Assembly: GCA_934555895.1 (NCBI GenBank)
Contig: CAKTFH010000001.1
Span: 1-64,000 of the forward strand
Origin: an uncultured Muribaculaceae bacterium
GTDB taxonomy: Bacteria > Bacteroidota > Bacteroidia > Bacteroidales > Muribaculaceae
Reading direction: 5' to 3'
Length of the DNA: 64,000 nt
How positions within the stretch are numbered: the first letter of the stretch is position 1; each line of letters starts with the position of its first letter. The position numbers and the translations under genes are program-made. Below the pieces are notes generated by a model. That model saw only the letters and a program-made list of their open reading frames with translations, had not been told where the DNA came from and did no database searches. This document shows, piece by piece, positions 1 through 8,486 of this stretch.

Positions 1-2
1 AG

Positions 3-77
3 TGGGCGCTGAGGGATTCGAACCCCCGACCCTCTGCTTGTAAGGCAGACGCTCTGAACCAGCTGAGCTAAGCGCCC
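3..77 (-). tRNA. tRNA-Val (anticodon UAC)
   Basis: Read on the minus strand, the segment folds as a full cloverleaf. The acceptor arms GGGCGCT and GCGCCC pair, the D-arm contains AGCTCAGCTGGTTCAGAGC, the anticodon loop is CTTACAA and the T-loop is GGTTCGAATCC. The anticodon at loop positions 34-36 is UAC, which reads valine codons. No CCA tail is encoded after the discriminator A. A Bacteroidota promoter lies directly upstream at 98-129. Confidence 0.97.
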
Positions 78-97
78 TTCTCGCCTCAAAAGCGTTG

Positions 98-129
98 CAA
101 AGGTAGGGACATTTTTTTATCCTTGCAAA
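98..129 (-). promoter_or_regulatory. promoter of tRNA-Val
   Basis: On the minus strand TTTG (complement of 126-129) is followed after 20 bp by TACCTTTG (complement of 98-105). This matches the Bacteroidota sigma-ABfr consensus TTTG-N19-21-TAnnTTTG. Transcription should start just upstream of the tRNA. Confidence 0.8.
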
Positions 130-160
130 CTTTCGGCCGATTTTTTCAAAAAAAATTTCA

Positions 161-168
161 TAACTTTG
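161..168 (+). promoter_or_regulatory. -7 element of the purB promoter
   Basis: TAACTTTG matches the TAnnTTTG -7 element and lies 69 bp upstream of the purB ATG. I do not see a convincing TTTG at the expected -33 distance. It is divergent from the tRNA-Val promoter. Confidence 0.55.
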
Positions 169-236
169 CATCCGTCAAGGCCTCCTAACGAGCGCCGGCA
201 CTATCTATAACCAACGCCATCACCAATTTATTGAAC

Positions 237-1610
237 ATGGAACTGAGCACATTAACTGCCATCTCTCCTGTCGACGGACGCTACCGCGGGAAAACCGCCG
301 GGCTCGACCGCTATTTTTCGGAATTCGCCCTCATCCGCTATCGCGTGAAAGTGGAAGTGGAATATTTCATAGCCCTGGCAGAGCTCCCGCTCCCACAGCT
401 AGCCTCACTGAGCATGGAGCTTGAAGGAACGAAACTCACCAAAGCCGAAATCTTCGAGCGCCTGCGTTCCATATACAAAAATTTCTCGCTCGACGATGCA
501 AAGCGTATAAAGGAGCATGAGTCTGTCACAAACCACGATGTGAAGGCTGTGGAATATTTCATCAAGGAGAAATTCGACAGCATGGGACTGGAGAAGTGGA
601 AGGAATTCATTCACTTCGGCCTCACATCACAGGATATAAACAACACCTCGGTGCCCATGAGCGTGCGCGACGCGCTGCACGAGTCGTTCATTCCTCTGCT
701 CAACGAGCTCATCACCGCTCTCGAGGAGCGAGCCAACGAATGGGCCGATATCCCCATGCTCGCCAAGACCCACGGCCAACCAGCGTCGCCCACACGCCTC
801 GGCAAAGAGATAATGGTGTATGTGTATCGCCTGCGCCAACAGCTCCACATGCTCGAGGATGTGCCTGTGAGCGGAAAATTCGGAGGCGCCACCGGCAACT
901 TCAACGCCCACCACGCAGCATATCCCGGCTACGACTGGCCCGCTTTCGCAGCCGGATTCCTGGCTGACCATCTCGGCATACAGCGTGAAGCCTACACCAC
1001 ACAGATTTCCAACTACGACAACCTGGCCGCCCTTTTCGACGCCCTGCGCCGCATCAATACCATCATCCTCGACCTCGACCGCGATGTGTGGATGTATGTG
1101 AGCATGGAATATTTCAAGCAGAAAATAAAGGCAGGCGAGGTAGGTTCATCGGCGATGCCCCACAAGGTGAACCCCATCGACTTCGAGAACTCGGAGGGCA
1201 ACCTCGGCATAGCCAACGCCATCTACGCACACCTTGCTCAGAAGCTCCCCGTATCGCGTCTGCAGCGCGACCTCACCGACTCCACTGTGCTCCGCAATGT
1301 GGGCGTGCCCATGGCTCACTCGGTGATTGCCATCAACTCCACGCTGAAAGGCCTTGGCAAACTGCTGCTCAACCGCACCGCCATCGACCGCGACCTGTCG
1401 AACATGTGGAACGTGGTGGCCGAAGGCATACAGACCATCCTGCGCCGTGAAGGTTATCCACATCCCTATGAGACACTCAAGGCCCTCACCCGCACAAATG
1501 CAACCGTCACCGCCGAGAGCATATCGGCGTTCATCGACACTCTCGAGGTGTCCGACGCCGTGAAAGAGGAGCTCCACCGCCTCTCGCCCTCGACCTACAC
1601 CGGATTCTAA
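237..1610 (+). CDS. purB: adenylosuccinate lyase
   Basis: Adenylosuccinate lyase catalyses two fumarate-releasing steps of purine synthesis: SAICAR to AICAR, and adenylosuccinate to AMP. The protein begins MELSTLTAISPVDGRY, the usual start of the long (E. coli-type, about 456 aa) PurB subfamily, and has 457 residues here. The fumarase/aspartase superfamily signature SSAMPHKVNP lies near residue 304, and TSQDINNT and KTHGQPA are the other conserved blocks. I chose ATG 237 rather than an in-frame TTG two codons upstream. The gene is monocistronic, with a strong hairpin terminator directly after the stop. Confidence 0.97.
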   Translation: MELSTLTAISPVDGRYRGKTAGLDRYFSEFALIRYRVKVEVEYFIALAELPLPQLASLSMELEGTKLTKAEIFERLRSIYKNFSLDDAKRIKEHESVTNHDVKAVEYFIKEKFDSMGLEKWKEFIHFGLTSQDINNTSVPMSVRDALHESFIPLLNELITALEERANEWADIPMLAKTHGQPASPTRLGKEIMVYVYRLRQQLHMLEDVPVSGKFGGATGNFNAHHAAYPGYDWPAFAAGFLADHLGIQREAYTTQISNYDNLAALFDALRRINTIILDLDRDVWMYVSMEYFKQKIKAGEVGSSAMPHKVNPIDFENSEGNLGIANAIYAHLAQKLPVSRLQRDLTDSTVLRNVGVPMAHSVIAINSTLKGLGKLLLNRTAIDRDLSNMWNVVAEGIQTILRREGYPHPYETLKALTRTNATVTAESISAFIDTLEVSDAVKEELHRLSPSTYTGF

Positions 1611-1631
1611 AGACAAACGAAACGACATAAC

Positions 1632-1679
1632 ACATGGGAGGATGCATTGCAGCTGCAGCGCATCCTCCCATGTCTTTTT
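1632..1679. terminator. terminator after purB
   Basis: A perfect 14-bp inverted repeat (1632-1645 with 1660-1673) is followed by CTTTTT. It sits between convergent purB and the glycerophosphodiesterase gene and may serve both. Confidence 0.85.
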
Positions 1680-1699
1680 GCTTATTTACTCACTTCTTA

Positions 1700-2512
1700 T
1701 TATTTGGCGAGGCGCTCCTTGCGCATCTGCATGGCCCGCACCGGAGCGTCGGTGGTGACATAGTCGACACCCATATCGAAAAACTCGCCGAGGTCGGCGT
1801 CAGAGGTAACGGTCCATACATTCGTGGTCATACCGCAGTCGTGCGCCGAGGCGTTCCATCCGGCATTGCTGCGGTATTCATTCATATGGTAATCCAGGCC
1901 TGTGTAACCCTTCTTTTTAAGTTCTTCGGGAGCCACACCGCCCTTAAGATAGGCCACCTTTGCCTCCGGATCGTCGGCCATTACCTGCAGACAGGCGTCT
2001 TCGTTGAACGAGATATACTCCACTCGGTCCTGCAGTTTGGCAACTTTAACGGCCTTGACCGTCGCTGTGGCCGCGGAGCGGTTCAGGGCCGCGTTGCCGT
2101 GGTCCTTTATCTCAATGATAAGTTTCGTCGGGCTTTCAGGAGCGCTGATGAGGATATCGAGGAAGTCCTGCAGTTCGGGCATATGCTCGCCGTTGGCCAG
2201 CACCAGCTCCTTGCATCGGTCCGACGATGATTCGCGTATGGTCACGCCGCCATACGATGCGTCGTGGTTTGCCATAAGCTTGCCGTCGGTGGTAAGCCAT
2301 ACATCGGTTTCCGAGCCGTAGCATCCGGTCTCTATGGCCTTGCGGAGCGAAGCGCGCGAATTCTGCGCCGAGCCTTCGGTATTCCAGAAACCACGGTGGG
2401 CTATTACCTCGGGCACTTTCGGTGAATCGGCCACATCGGCACCAGACATTACACCTGCCGGAATAAGCACGACTAATGTGAGAAGAGATTTTTTAAGAGC
2501 ACTGAATATCAT
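1700..2512 (-). CDS. secreted glycerophosphodiester phosphodiesterase
   Basis: The protein is a 270-residue GDPD-family enzyme that would cleave glycerophosphodiesters into an alcohol and glycerol 3-phosphate. The TIM-barrel active-site residues are visible: His39-Arg40-Gly41 in IAHRGFW, Glu68 and Asp70 in SETDVW, and His83 in ANHD. An N-terminal signal (MIFSALKKSLLTLVVLIPAG) predicts export to the periplasm or envelope. I start at ATG 2512: the open frame extends to 2665, but a -7 element (CTTG-N20-TAATTTTG) lies at 2540-2571, inside that extension, so the longer N-terminus would precede the transcription start. It is divergent from the bile-salt-hydrolase-family gene. The substrate cannot be told from sequence. 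Confidence 0.92.
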   Translation of the reverse strand: MIFSALKKSLLTLVVLIPAGVMSGADVADSPKVPEVIAHRGFWNTEGSAQNSRASLRKAIETGCYGSETDVWLTTDGKLMANHDASYGGVTIRESSSDRCKELVLANGEHMPELQDFLDILISAPESPTKLIIEIKDHGNAALNRSAATATVKAVKVAKLQDRVEYISFNEDACLQVMADDPEAKVAYLKGGVAPEELKKKGYTGLDYHMNEYRSNAGWNASAHDCGMTTNVWTVTSDADLGEFFDMGVDYVTTDAPVRAMQMRKERLAK

Positions 2513-2539
2513 GATGTGATTTGGTTTATGTGAATGTTG

Positions 2540-2571
2540 CAAAATTAGCACTTCCTCAGCCCGGCGGCAAG
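2540..2571 (-). promoter_or_regulatory. promoter of the GDPD gene
   Basis: On the minus strand CTTG (complement of 2568-2571) precedes TAATTTTG (complement of 2540-2547) by 20 bp, matching the Bacteroidota promoter. The position supports ATG 2512 as the start. Confidence 0.65.
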
Positions 2572-2680
2572 CAAATTTGTTCAAAAAATCGGTTTTTTTG
2601 TATCGGCTGCGCAACCGACATGGCTTTCCAAGTGTTTTTCTAAATGCAAGGGACAATAATGTCAACTATTTGCTTTAGCT

Positions 2681-3730
2681 ATGAAACACTTCTCACTCAC
2701 AGCGGCCGTGACCGCCATGGTCCTCGGCTCAGCAATCTTTTCTCCCGTCGACACCGAAGCGTGTTCGAGGGTAATCTATAAAGGCACCGACTCGCTCACC
2801 GTGGTGGGGCGTTCGCTCGACTGGAAGACGCCTATTCCCACAAATCTTTATGTGTATCCCCGCGGCATGACAAAAAAGAGCTCCGACGCCAAGGGAGCGT
2901 TTGAATGGACCTCGACCTACGGCGCCGTATATGCCGTGGGCTACGATGGAGGCATAACCGAGGGCATGAACGAAATGGGACTGGTGATAAACGGTCTGTT
3001 CTGCAAAGGCACAGTCTACAACAACGGTGACACCGAGGGGCGCCCCCCCATGTCTTTGGCTATGTTCGTGGGGTGGCTACTTGACATGAACGCCACCACA
3101 CAGCAGTGCGTGGATGTGCTCAAGGAGCATAACTTCTCTATAGGAGGCGCCACCTTCGACGGAGGCACCGTGTCGGCCCTCCACTGGGGCATAACCGACA
3201 GCACAGGCCACTCGGTGGTGGTGGAATTTGACCACGGCGACATACGCATCTACGAGATGGGCGAATACCGCGCCATGACCAACGACCCCAACTGGCCGGC
3301 GATGACGGCCATCATCGACTACTGGGAGAAAATCGGCGGACAGAACATGCTTCCGGGCGGTGTCACAAGTCCGAGCCGCTGCGTGAGGGCCAATTATTTC
3401 GCCCACCACGTGAAGCCCACGGCAGACCCCGACCTTGCCGTATCGATCACACGCAGCATCGTGGCCGACGCATCGGTGCCTTACACTTATATGATTGAGG
3501 GCGAGCCCAACCTCTCGTCCACTCAGTGGCGCTCATTCGCCGACCTCAAGAATTTGCGTTACTACTTCGACATAGTCACCGACAGCGGTATCTACTATGT
3601 GGACCTCACGCGCCTCGATCTCTATCCGGGAGCTCCCGTGCTTAAACTTGACACATCCCAAGCCACCAATCTCACCGGCTGTGCCAACTCCCATCTGAAA
3701 CGCTCCGCACCCTTCACCCCGATGTATTGA
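2681..3730 (+). CDS. choloylglycine hydrolase family protein (bile salt hydrolase / penicillin acylase-like)
   Basis: This is a 349-residue Ntn-hydrolase of the linear amide C-N hydrolase family, which cleaves amide bonds of conjugated bile salts or penicillin V. After a signal peptide ending near residue 27, Cys28 (TEACSR) becomes the N-terminal nucleophile. Arg44 and Asp47 in GRSLDW have exactly the spacing of Arg18 and Asp21 in characterised enzymes (Cys2 numbering), Asn201 in MTNDPNWP matches Asn175, and the SPSRCVRA segment (230-237) supplies the conserved Arg. The gap between the last two is shorter than in Gram-positive enzymes, as I recall for the Gram-negative cluster. Export to the periplasm is predicted. 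Motifs alone do not separate bile salt from penicillin substrates; a host-gut lifestyle would favour bile salts. Confidence 0.9.
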   Translation: MKHFSLTAAVTAMVLGSAIFSPVDTEACSRVIYKGTDSLTVVGRSLDWKTPIPTNLYVYPRGMTKKSSDAKGAFEWTSTYGAVYAVGYDGGITEGMNEMGLVINGLFCKGTVYNNGDTEGRPPMSLAMFVGWLLDMNATTQQCVDVLKEHNFSIGGATFDGGTVSALHWGITDSTGHSVVVEFDHGDIRIYEMGEYRAMTNDPNWPAMTAIIDYWEKIGGQNMLPGGVTSPSRCVRANYFAHHVKPTADPDLAVSITRSIVADASVPYTYMIEGEPNLSSTQWRSFADLKNLRYYFDIVTDSGIYYVDLTRLDLYPGAPVLKLDTSQATNLTGCANSHLKRSAPFTPMY

Positions 3731-3773
3731 CACTTTCTGGCTTTATCATTGCTGTATATCAGCATATTATATC

Positions 3774-3808
3774 CGGTGCGGCCTATATGGCCGCACCGTT
3801 TTCATTTT
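3774..3808 (+). terminator. terminator after the choloylglycine hydrolase gene
   Basis: A 10-bp perfect stem (3774-3783 with 3789-3798, 5-nt loop) is followed by TTTTCATTTT. Confidence 0.85.
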
Positions 3809-3835
3809 ACATATGCCATAATTATGCATTAAATC

Positions 3836-3850
3836 AATCACACTGTGATT
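3836..3850. promoter_or_regulatory. palindromic operator candidate
   Basis: AATCACACTGTGATT is a 7+1+7 inverted repeat lying about 17 bp upstream of the -33 element of the 3940 promoter. Symmetry and position fit a dimeric regulator site. I do not find the same sequence in front of the paralogues at 34437-43988. Confidence 0.4.
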
Positions 3851-3867
3851 AAAATAAGCCGTTTTAA

Positions 3868-3898
3868 TTGGCAAAATGAAATTAATAGCATATTTTTG
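3868..3898 (+). promoter_or_regulatory. promoter of the 1435-aa secreted protein gene
   Basis: TTG (3868-3870), 20 bp, then TATTTTTG (3891-3898) match the Bacteroidota consensus. The start codon follows 41 bp later. Confidence 0.65.
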
Positions 3899-3939
3899 CA
3901 AGCAGAATTCCAATATCTTATCACCAAACAATTCATTTA

Positions 3940-6900
3940 ATGCGACAATTACTGCTGACAGCTGTTACGCTGCTGTCGTCGGTCTCGGCAACGACGATGG
4001 CACAGGCACCCGCACCGACTCTGCACGGCAACCTCATCTACTCTTCCGCATGGGGTTCGTCGGACGGAGACAATGCCGGTATCTACAAATTCAACGCCGA
4101 TGCGACAGGCGATGTCACCCTTGAGTACAAGCCTGCCGACGGCTACATCTACGCCAACGGTGGCGCCGTCTATGTCGACGGCAAATATTATGTGCTCGCC
4201 CATGAGCCCAAGACCGGCAGCGTAAAGACAAACACCCTTTACACCTACGATGCCAACGACTGGACTCTCCTCGACAAGAAGGACGCCCCTCTCACCACCT
4301 CGGCCAACGACCTCACATGGTGCCCGGTCGACAACAAGGTCTACGGAGTGTTCATGAACGAGACCTCGAGCGGTTTCGTCTTCGGAACGCTCGACCTTAC
4401 CGACGGCACTGTGGATGTCATCAGCCCCGTCAGCCTTACTGACGATCTCGGACCGATGCCCGTCATGGCGCTTGCCGCCAACGACAGCGGCGATATCTAT
4501 GGCATCGGTGCCGACGGCAATCTCTACCGCTTTGACCGCACCGACGGCGAGGCTACCCTTATCGGCGCTACCGGATTTGTGCCGGCACGCTGGAATCAGT
4601 CGGCATGCTTCGACTTCACGGACAAGAAAATGTATTGGGCGGCCTGCAACAACGACATGTCGGCCCTCTTCACCGTCGACACTACTACCGGCTCGGCCAC
4701 AAACGTGCGCACATTCACTCACGACGAGGAATTCGTGGGCCTGTACTCGCTGAGCAGCATCGCAGACCTGAAAGGGCCGCAGGCGCCCGAGAACTTCGAG
4801 GTGAACCTGCAGGGCGCTTCGCTCACAGGCACGGTATCGTTCAACATGCCTTCGACCACCATTTCCGGCGAAACCCTCTCAGGCAGCGTGAAATACACCC
4901 TCGAGGACAACGGCACAATCATTTTGGAAGGCGAGGCAGCACCCGGCGAAGCCGTGACCTGCGAAGTGGCCTTCTCCGATGGGGCGCACACTCTCGTGGC
5001 ATATGCTTCGACGGCCGACGGCCGCGGCGCTTCGGCACGCCTGAACGTTTACGCCGGCAATGACATCCCGGCCACTCCTACCGGCGTAAATGCCGTAAAG
5101 GAGGGTCAGACAGTGCGGATAAGCTGGAATGCTGTCACCGCCGGCGCCCATAACGGCTATCTGGGAGAGGCCATCACCTACACCGTGAAGCGCCTGCCCG
5201 ACGGCAAGGTCATCGCCTCAGGTATCTCAGCCACAAGCTGCACCGACAGCGAGCTCCCCGCAGCGCTCGGCGACTACACCTACAGCGTCACTGCCGTCTG
5301 CGGCAGCATGGCAGGCATCCCCGCCGCATCCGCCCCGATTTCGCTGGGTTCCTCCTACGAGACACCCGTAAGCATGGATCTGACAGATGAGGAAAAATTC
5401 GGTCTCTTCACAGTGGTCGATGCCAACAACGACGGCAAGACATGGACATGGTCGATTAACGGCACTAACTGTGTCTACAACCGCACGGAAGCATCCGACG
5501 ACTGGCTTATTACTCCACTGATTAATCTTAAAGCCGGCAATCAGTACACTCTCGTCGCCGAAATGCGCTCGGGCAACAGCCGCTATGCCGAGACATACGA
5601 AATAAAGGCCGGCCACAGCGCCATTGTCGACGACATGACAATCACTGTGGTAGAGCCGACATCGATTTCGGTAAACACCCGCGCTCCATACTCAGTGATA
5701 TTCACACCTGAATCAGACGGGGCATATTGCTTCGGCATACACTGCACAAGTCCGAAAAACCAATATAATCTGTATGTCTACACCGTTTCGGTATCGGAAG
5801 GCGTATCGACCGGTGCGCCCGTCGCTTCGGAATCGATAAAAGCGACTGCAGCAGCCGAAGGCGCCCTCGAAGCCACAATAGTGGTAAAGGCACCTGAAAA
5901 AGCTGTTGACGGTACGGAGCTCACGGAGCTCACCAAAGCGGAACTCACCAATGTGACCACCGGAACTGTAGCCGGCACCATCGATAACCCGACCCCAGGT
6001 GCGGAAGTGACTTTTGTCGACACAAACGCCGTAAACGGCAACAATGATTATTCCGTGGCGTTCTACAACGCATCCGGCAAAGGTTATGCGGCCACCGCAA
6101 GCGTGTATGTCGGAGAAGACACACCTGTGGCAGCTGCCGATGTAATTGTCAAGCAAGCAGGCGACAAGGCGGTCATAAGCTGGACAGCACCTTCGCAGGG
6201 CGTCAACGGAGGCTATGTGAACTCTGCGAACCTTACATATCGAGTAGTGAGTCTGACTACCGGGAGCGACATCGCCACCGGCCTGAAGGAATGCATCTGT
6301 GAGGACGCAAGCCTCTCCACCGAGAAGCAGCAGACAATCCAGTATGCCGTTTACGCCTCGAACATCGCCGGCGAGAGCATTGCCTCCAACTCCAATGCAC
6401 TCACCTTCGGCAACGCTTATCCTGCACCGTTCGCCGAATCGTTCTCCGGCGGCAAGGAGACGGTATCGCCCTGGTCCACCGAGCAGGAAGGCGCAGGATA
6501 TCCCTCATGGTCACCTTCGACCAACTCCATCTACGACACCACCGACGGCTCGCAGGACGGTGATGCCGGATGGATCCGCTACTCCTCAAAAGGCACCATC
6601 ACCCTGCTCTCACCCATAGTCGACATCACCACGCTCACCAAACCGACGCTCAAATTCTGGTACAAGGCTGTTGACGGGGTTTCCGATGAACTCACGTTTG
6701 AAGTGGCCGTTTCAGGCGACCGCGGCATAACCCGCACCAGCAAGTTCTCTACAGTCGTGGCTGAAGAGGCATGGACTCCCGTCACTATCGACCTCGCCGA
6801 GTTCAAGGACTCGAATGAACTGCAGATATGCTTCAAGGCATCCACCACCGGCTATCAGGACATGGCCTTAGACAACATCAGAGTATTCGACCCGTGCAAT

Positions 6901-8247
6901 GTCGACCTCGGCATTATGACATTCGACGGGCCTGACTCTCTCGATGCCGGCACTACAGGCAAATACAGCGTGAAAGTGGCCAACTACGGCATTGAGACTG
7001 TGAACACCTATTCTGTAGACATTTACGGCAACGGCCGCCTCCTCACCTCGGTAGAGTGCGGAGAGATTGCCCCCGATGCAATCTCTACAATCGACATCGA
7101 TGTTCCGGTGCCTGTCAACTTCGAGGAAGTGGAACTCACCGCCAAGGTTGTCGCCGACGGCGACGAAAACACATCCAACGACGAAGCTACCATCAGCGTG
7201 AGCACCATAAGCCCGCGCTTCCCGGTTATCGACGACCTTAGCGCTGTCACAGAGGGCACCGGCGTGAAACTTTCATGGAGCCGCCCTGCTGAGCAGCGTA
7301 ATCCATCGCCCATCACCGACGACTTCGAAAGCCTGACCGACTGGGACTTCGGCGGCGTGACAGCCGACGAGCACACCGGCACAATCGGAGACTACACGGT
7401 ATATGACGCCGACGGTGCAGCGACCGTGGTAGCATCTTCATATCTGGCCCAGCCGAACGGCGGCAAACCTATGGCTTACCAGGTGAACAAGACCGGCAAC
7501 CCTTATCCCGAAGTAGACCTCAGTAGCTACAACATCAACGCTCACAGCGGAAGCAAATCGCTTATCGCATGGGGCGCTGCAGACAAGGCCAGCAGCGACT
7601 GGCTCATCCTTCCCGAACTCTTCGCAGGCGAGACCACCGTCTCGTTCTGGGCACACGCCACACCCATGTCGTGGGGCGCATCGCCTGCCGAGAAGATGGA
7701 GGTGCTCTACTCGACCACAACATCAGAGATTTCTGAATTCCAGTCATTCAGCGGAGAATTTGAAGTTCCTTCGGGCACACGCTTCGACAACGAGGCCGGT
7801 TTCAAGTATTTCTCCTTCACACTTCCCGCCGACGCCAAATATGTGGCTATCCGCTCGTCGCTCTCGACCCAGATGAATAAGTCCATCGTAATCGACGATC
7901 TGAGCTACACTCCTGCGTCGCTGCCAATGGAAACGCTTGAAATCAAGGGCTACAACATCTACCGTGACGATGTGAAGATAGGCACCTCGGATACCGAGAA
8001 TTATCTCGACACCGATGTCACCGGCTCGCATAAATACAATGTGACCACCATCTACCACCTTGGCGAGTCGTCATTCTCGAACACCGCTGACGCCTCGGTA
8101 TCGGGCATCGAGAATGTAGTGACCGGCGCTGACGGCGAGTACCGCTTCTTCAACCTCCAGGGTCTCGAAGTAAAGAATCCCGAACGCGGCAAAATCTACA
8201 TCGTTGTCGGTCCCGACGGAGCGGCAACCAAAGCCTTGCTGCGCTAA
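3940..8247 (+). CDS. secreted multidomain Fn3 / choice-of-anchor-J protein with type IX-like sorting domain
   Basis: This 1435-residue exported protein starts with a signal peptide (MRQLLLTAVTLLSS). Residues about 23-270 look like a beta-propeller, with recurring DLTDGT, DGNLYRFD and TVDTTTG type turns. Fn3-like segments follow, then choice-of-anchor-J/cleaved-adhesin-like lectin folds beginning near 473, 826 and 1125, each with an Asp-Trp-Leu-Ile-x-Pro or similar strand (DDWLITP, SDWLILP). A CARDB-like segment starts near 986. From about 1388 the C-terminus (GIENVV, FFNLQGLEVKNP, GKIYIVV) resembles a type IX secretion sorting domain. It is probably displayed at the cell surface; the ligand is unknown. 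The minus-strand gene at 36593-40882 has the same layout. Confidence 0.85.
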   Translation: MRQLLLTAVTLLSSVSATTMAQAPAPTLHGNLIYSSAWGSSDGDNAGIYKFNADATGDVTLEYKPADGYIYANGGAVYVDGKYYVLAHEPKTGSVKTNTLYTYDANDWTLLDKKDAPLTTSANDLTWCPVDNKVYGVFMNETSSGFVFGTLDLTDGTVDVISPVSLTDDLGPMPVMALAANDSGDIYGIGADGNLYRFDRTDGEATLIGATGFVPARWNQSACFDFTDKKMYWAACNNDMSALFTVDTTTGSATNVRTFTHDEEFVGLYSLSSIADLKGPQAPENFEVNLQGASLTGTVSFNMPSTTISGETLSGSVKYTLEDNGTIILEGEAAPGEAVTCEVAFSDGAHTLVAYASTADGRGASARLNVYAGNDIPATPTGVNAVKEGQTVRISWNAVTAGAHNGYLGEAITYTVKRLPDGKVIASGISATSCTDSELPAALGDYTYSVTAVCGSMAGIPAASAPISLGSSYETPVSMDLTDEEKFGLFTVVDANNDGKTWTWSINGTNCVYNRTEASDDWLITPLINLKAGNQYTLVAEMRSGNSRYAETYEIKAGHSAIVDDMTITVVEPTSISVNTRAPYSVIFTPESDGAYCFGIHCTSPKNQYNLYVYTVSVSEGVSTGAPVASESIKATAAAEGALEATIVVKAPEKAVDGTELTELTKAELTNVTTGTVAGTIDNPTPGAEVTFVDTNAVNGNNDYSVAFYNASGKGYAATASVYVGEDTPVAAADVIVKQAGDKAVISWTAPSQGVNGGYVNSANLTYRVVSLTTGSDIATGLKECICEDASLSTEKQQTIQYAVYASNIAGESIASNSNALTFGNAYPAPFAESFSGGKETVSPWSTEQEGAGYPSWSPSTNSIYDTTDGSQDGDAGWIRYSSKGTITLLSPIVDITTLTKPTLKFWYKAVDGVSDELTFEVAVSGDRGITRTSKFSTVVAEEAWTPVTIDLAEFKDSNELQICFKASTTGYQDMALDNIRVFDPCNVDLGIMTFDGPDSLDAGTTGKYSVKVANYGIETVNTYSVDIYGNGRLLTSVECGEIAPDAISTIDIDVPVPVNFEEVELTAKVVADGDENTSNDEATISVSTISPRFPVIDDLSAVTEGTGVKLSWSRPAEQRNPSPITDDFESLTDWDFGGVTADEHTGTIGDYTVYDADGAATVVASSYLAQPNGGKPMAYQVNKTGNPYPEVDLSSYNINAHSGSKSLIAWGAADKASSDWLILPELFAGETTVSFWAHATPMSWGASPAEKMEVLYSTTTSEISEFQSFSGEFEVPSGTRFDNEAGFKYFSFTLPADAKYVAIRSSLSTQMNKSIVIDDLSYTPASLPMETLEIKGYNIYRDDVKIGTSDTENYLDTDVTGSHKYNVTTIYHLGESSFSNTADASVSGIENVVTGADGEYRFFNLQGLEVKNPERGKIYIVVGPDGAATKALLR

Positions 8248-8267
8248 CCGATATTGAACCATCGTAA

Positions 8268-8309
8268 AATCCCGGCGTGTCACAATCCCGACGCGCCGGG
8301 ATTTTCATT
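8268..8309 (+). terminator. terminator after the 1435-aa protein gene
   Basis: A perfect 10-bp stem (8268-8277 with 8294-8303) is followed by a TTTTCATTT tract. Confidence 0.8.
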
Positions 8310-8436
8310 TCCACAACAACCGCTATCACAAAGAGAGCACACGATGCTCACGGTCCAAACAGGGCGAAAAGGGCTGAAACGTAAGGTTTTTAACAAATAT
8401 TTTCGCAGGCCGGGCCATAATTCGCCCGAAAAGTAT

Positions 8437-8444
8437 TACCTTTG
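8437..8444 (+). promoter_or_regulatory. -7 element of the bamD-rpoZ promoter
   Basis: TACCTTTG matches the TAnnTTTG element and lies 42 bp before the bamD ATG. No clear -33 TTTG is visible. Confidence 0.5.
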
Positions 8445-8486
8445 TGGCTTGAACAAGCCCATACTGTATTATCACAGAATAACATC

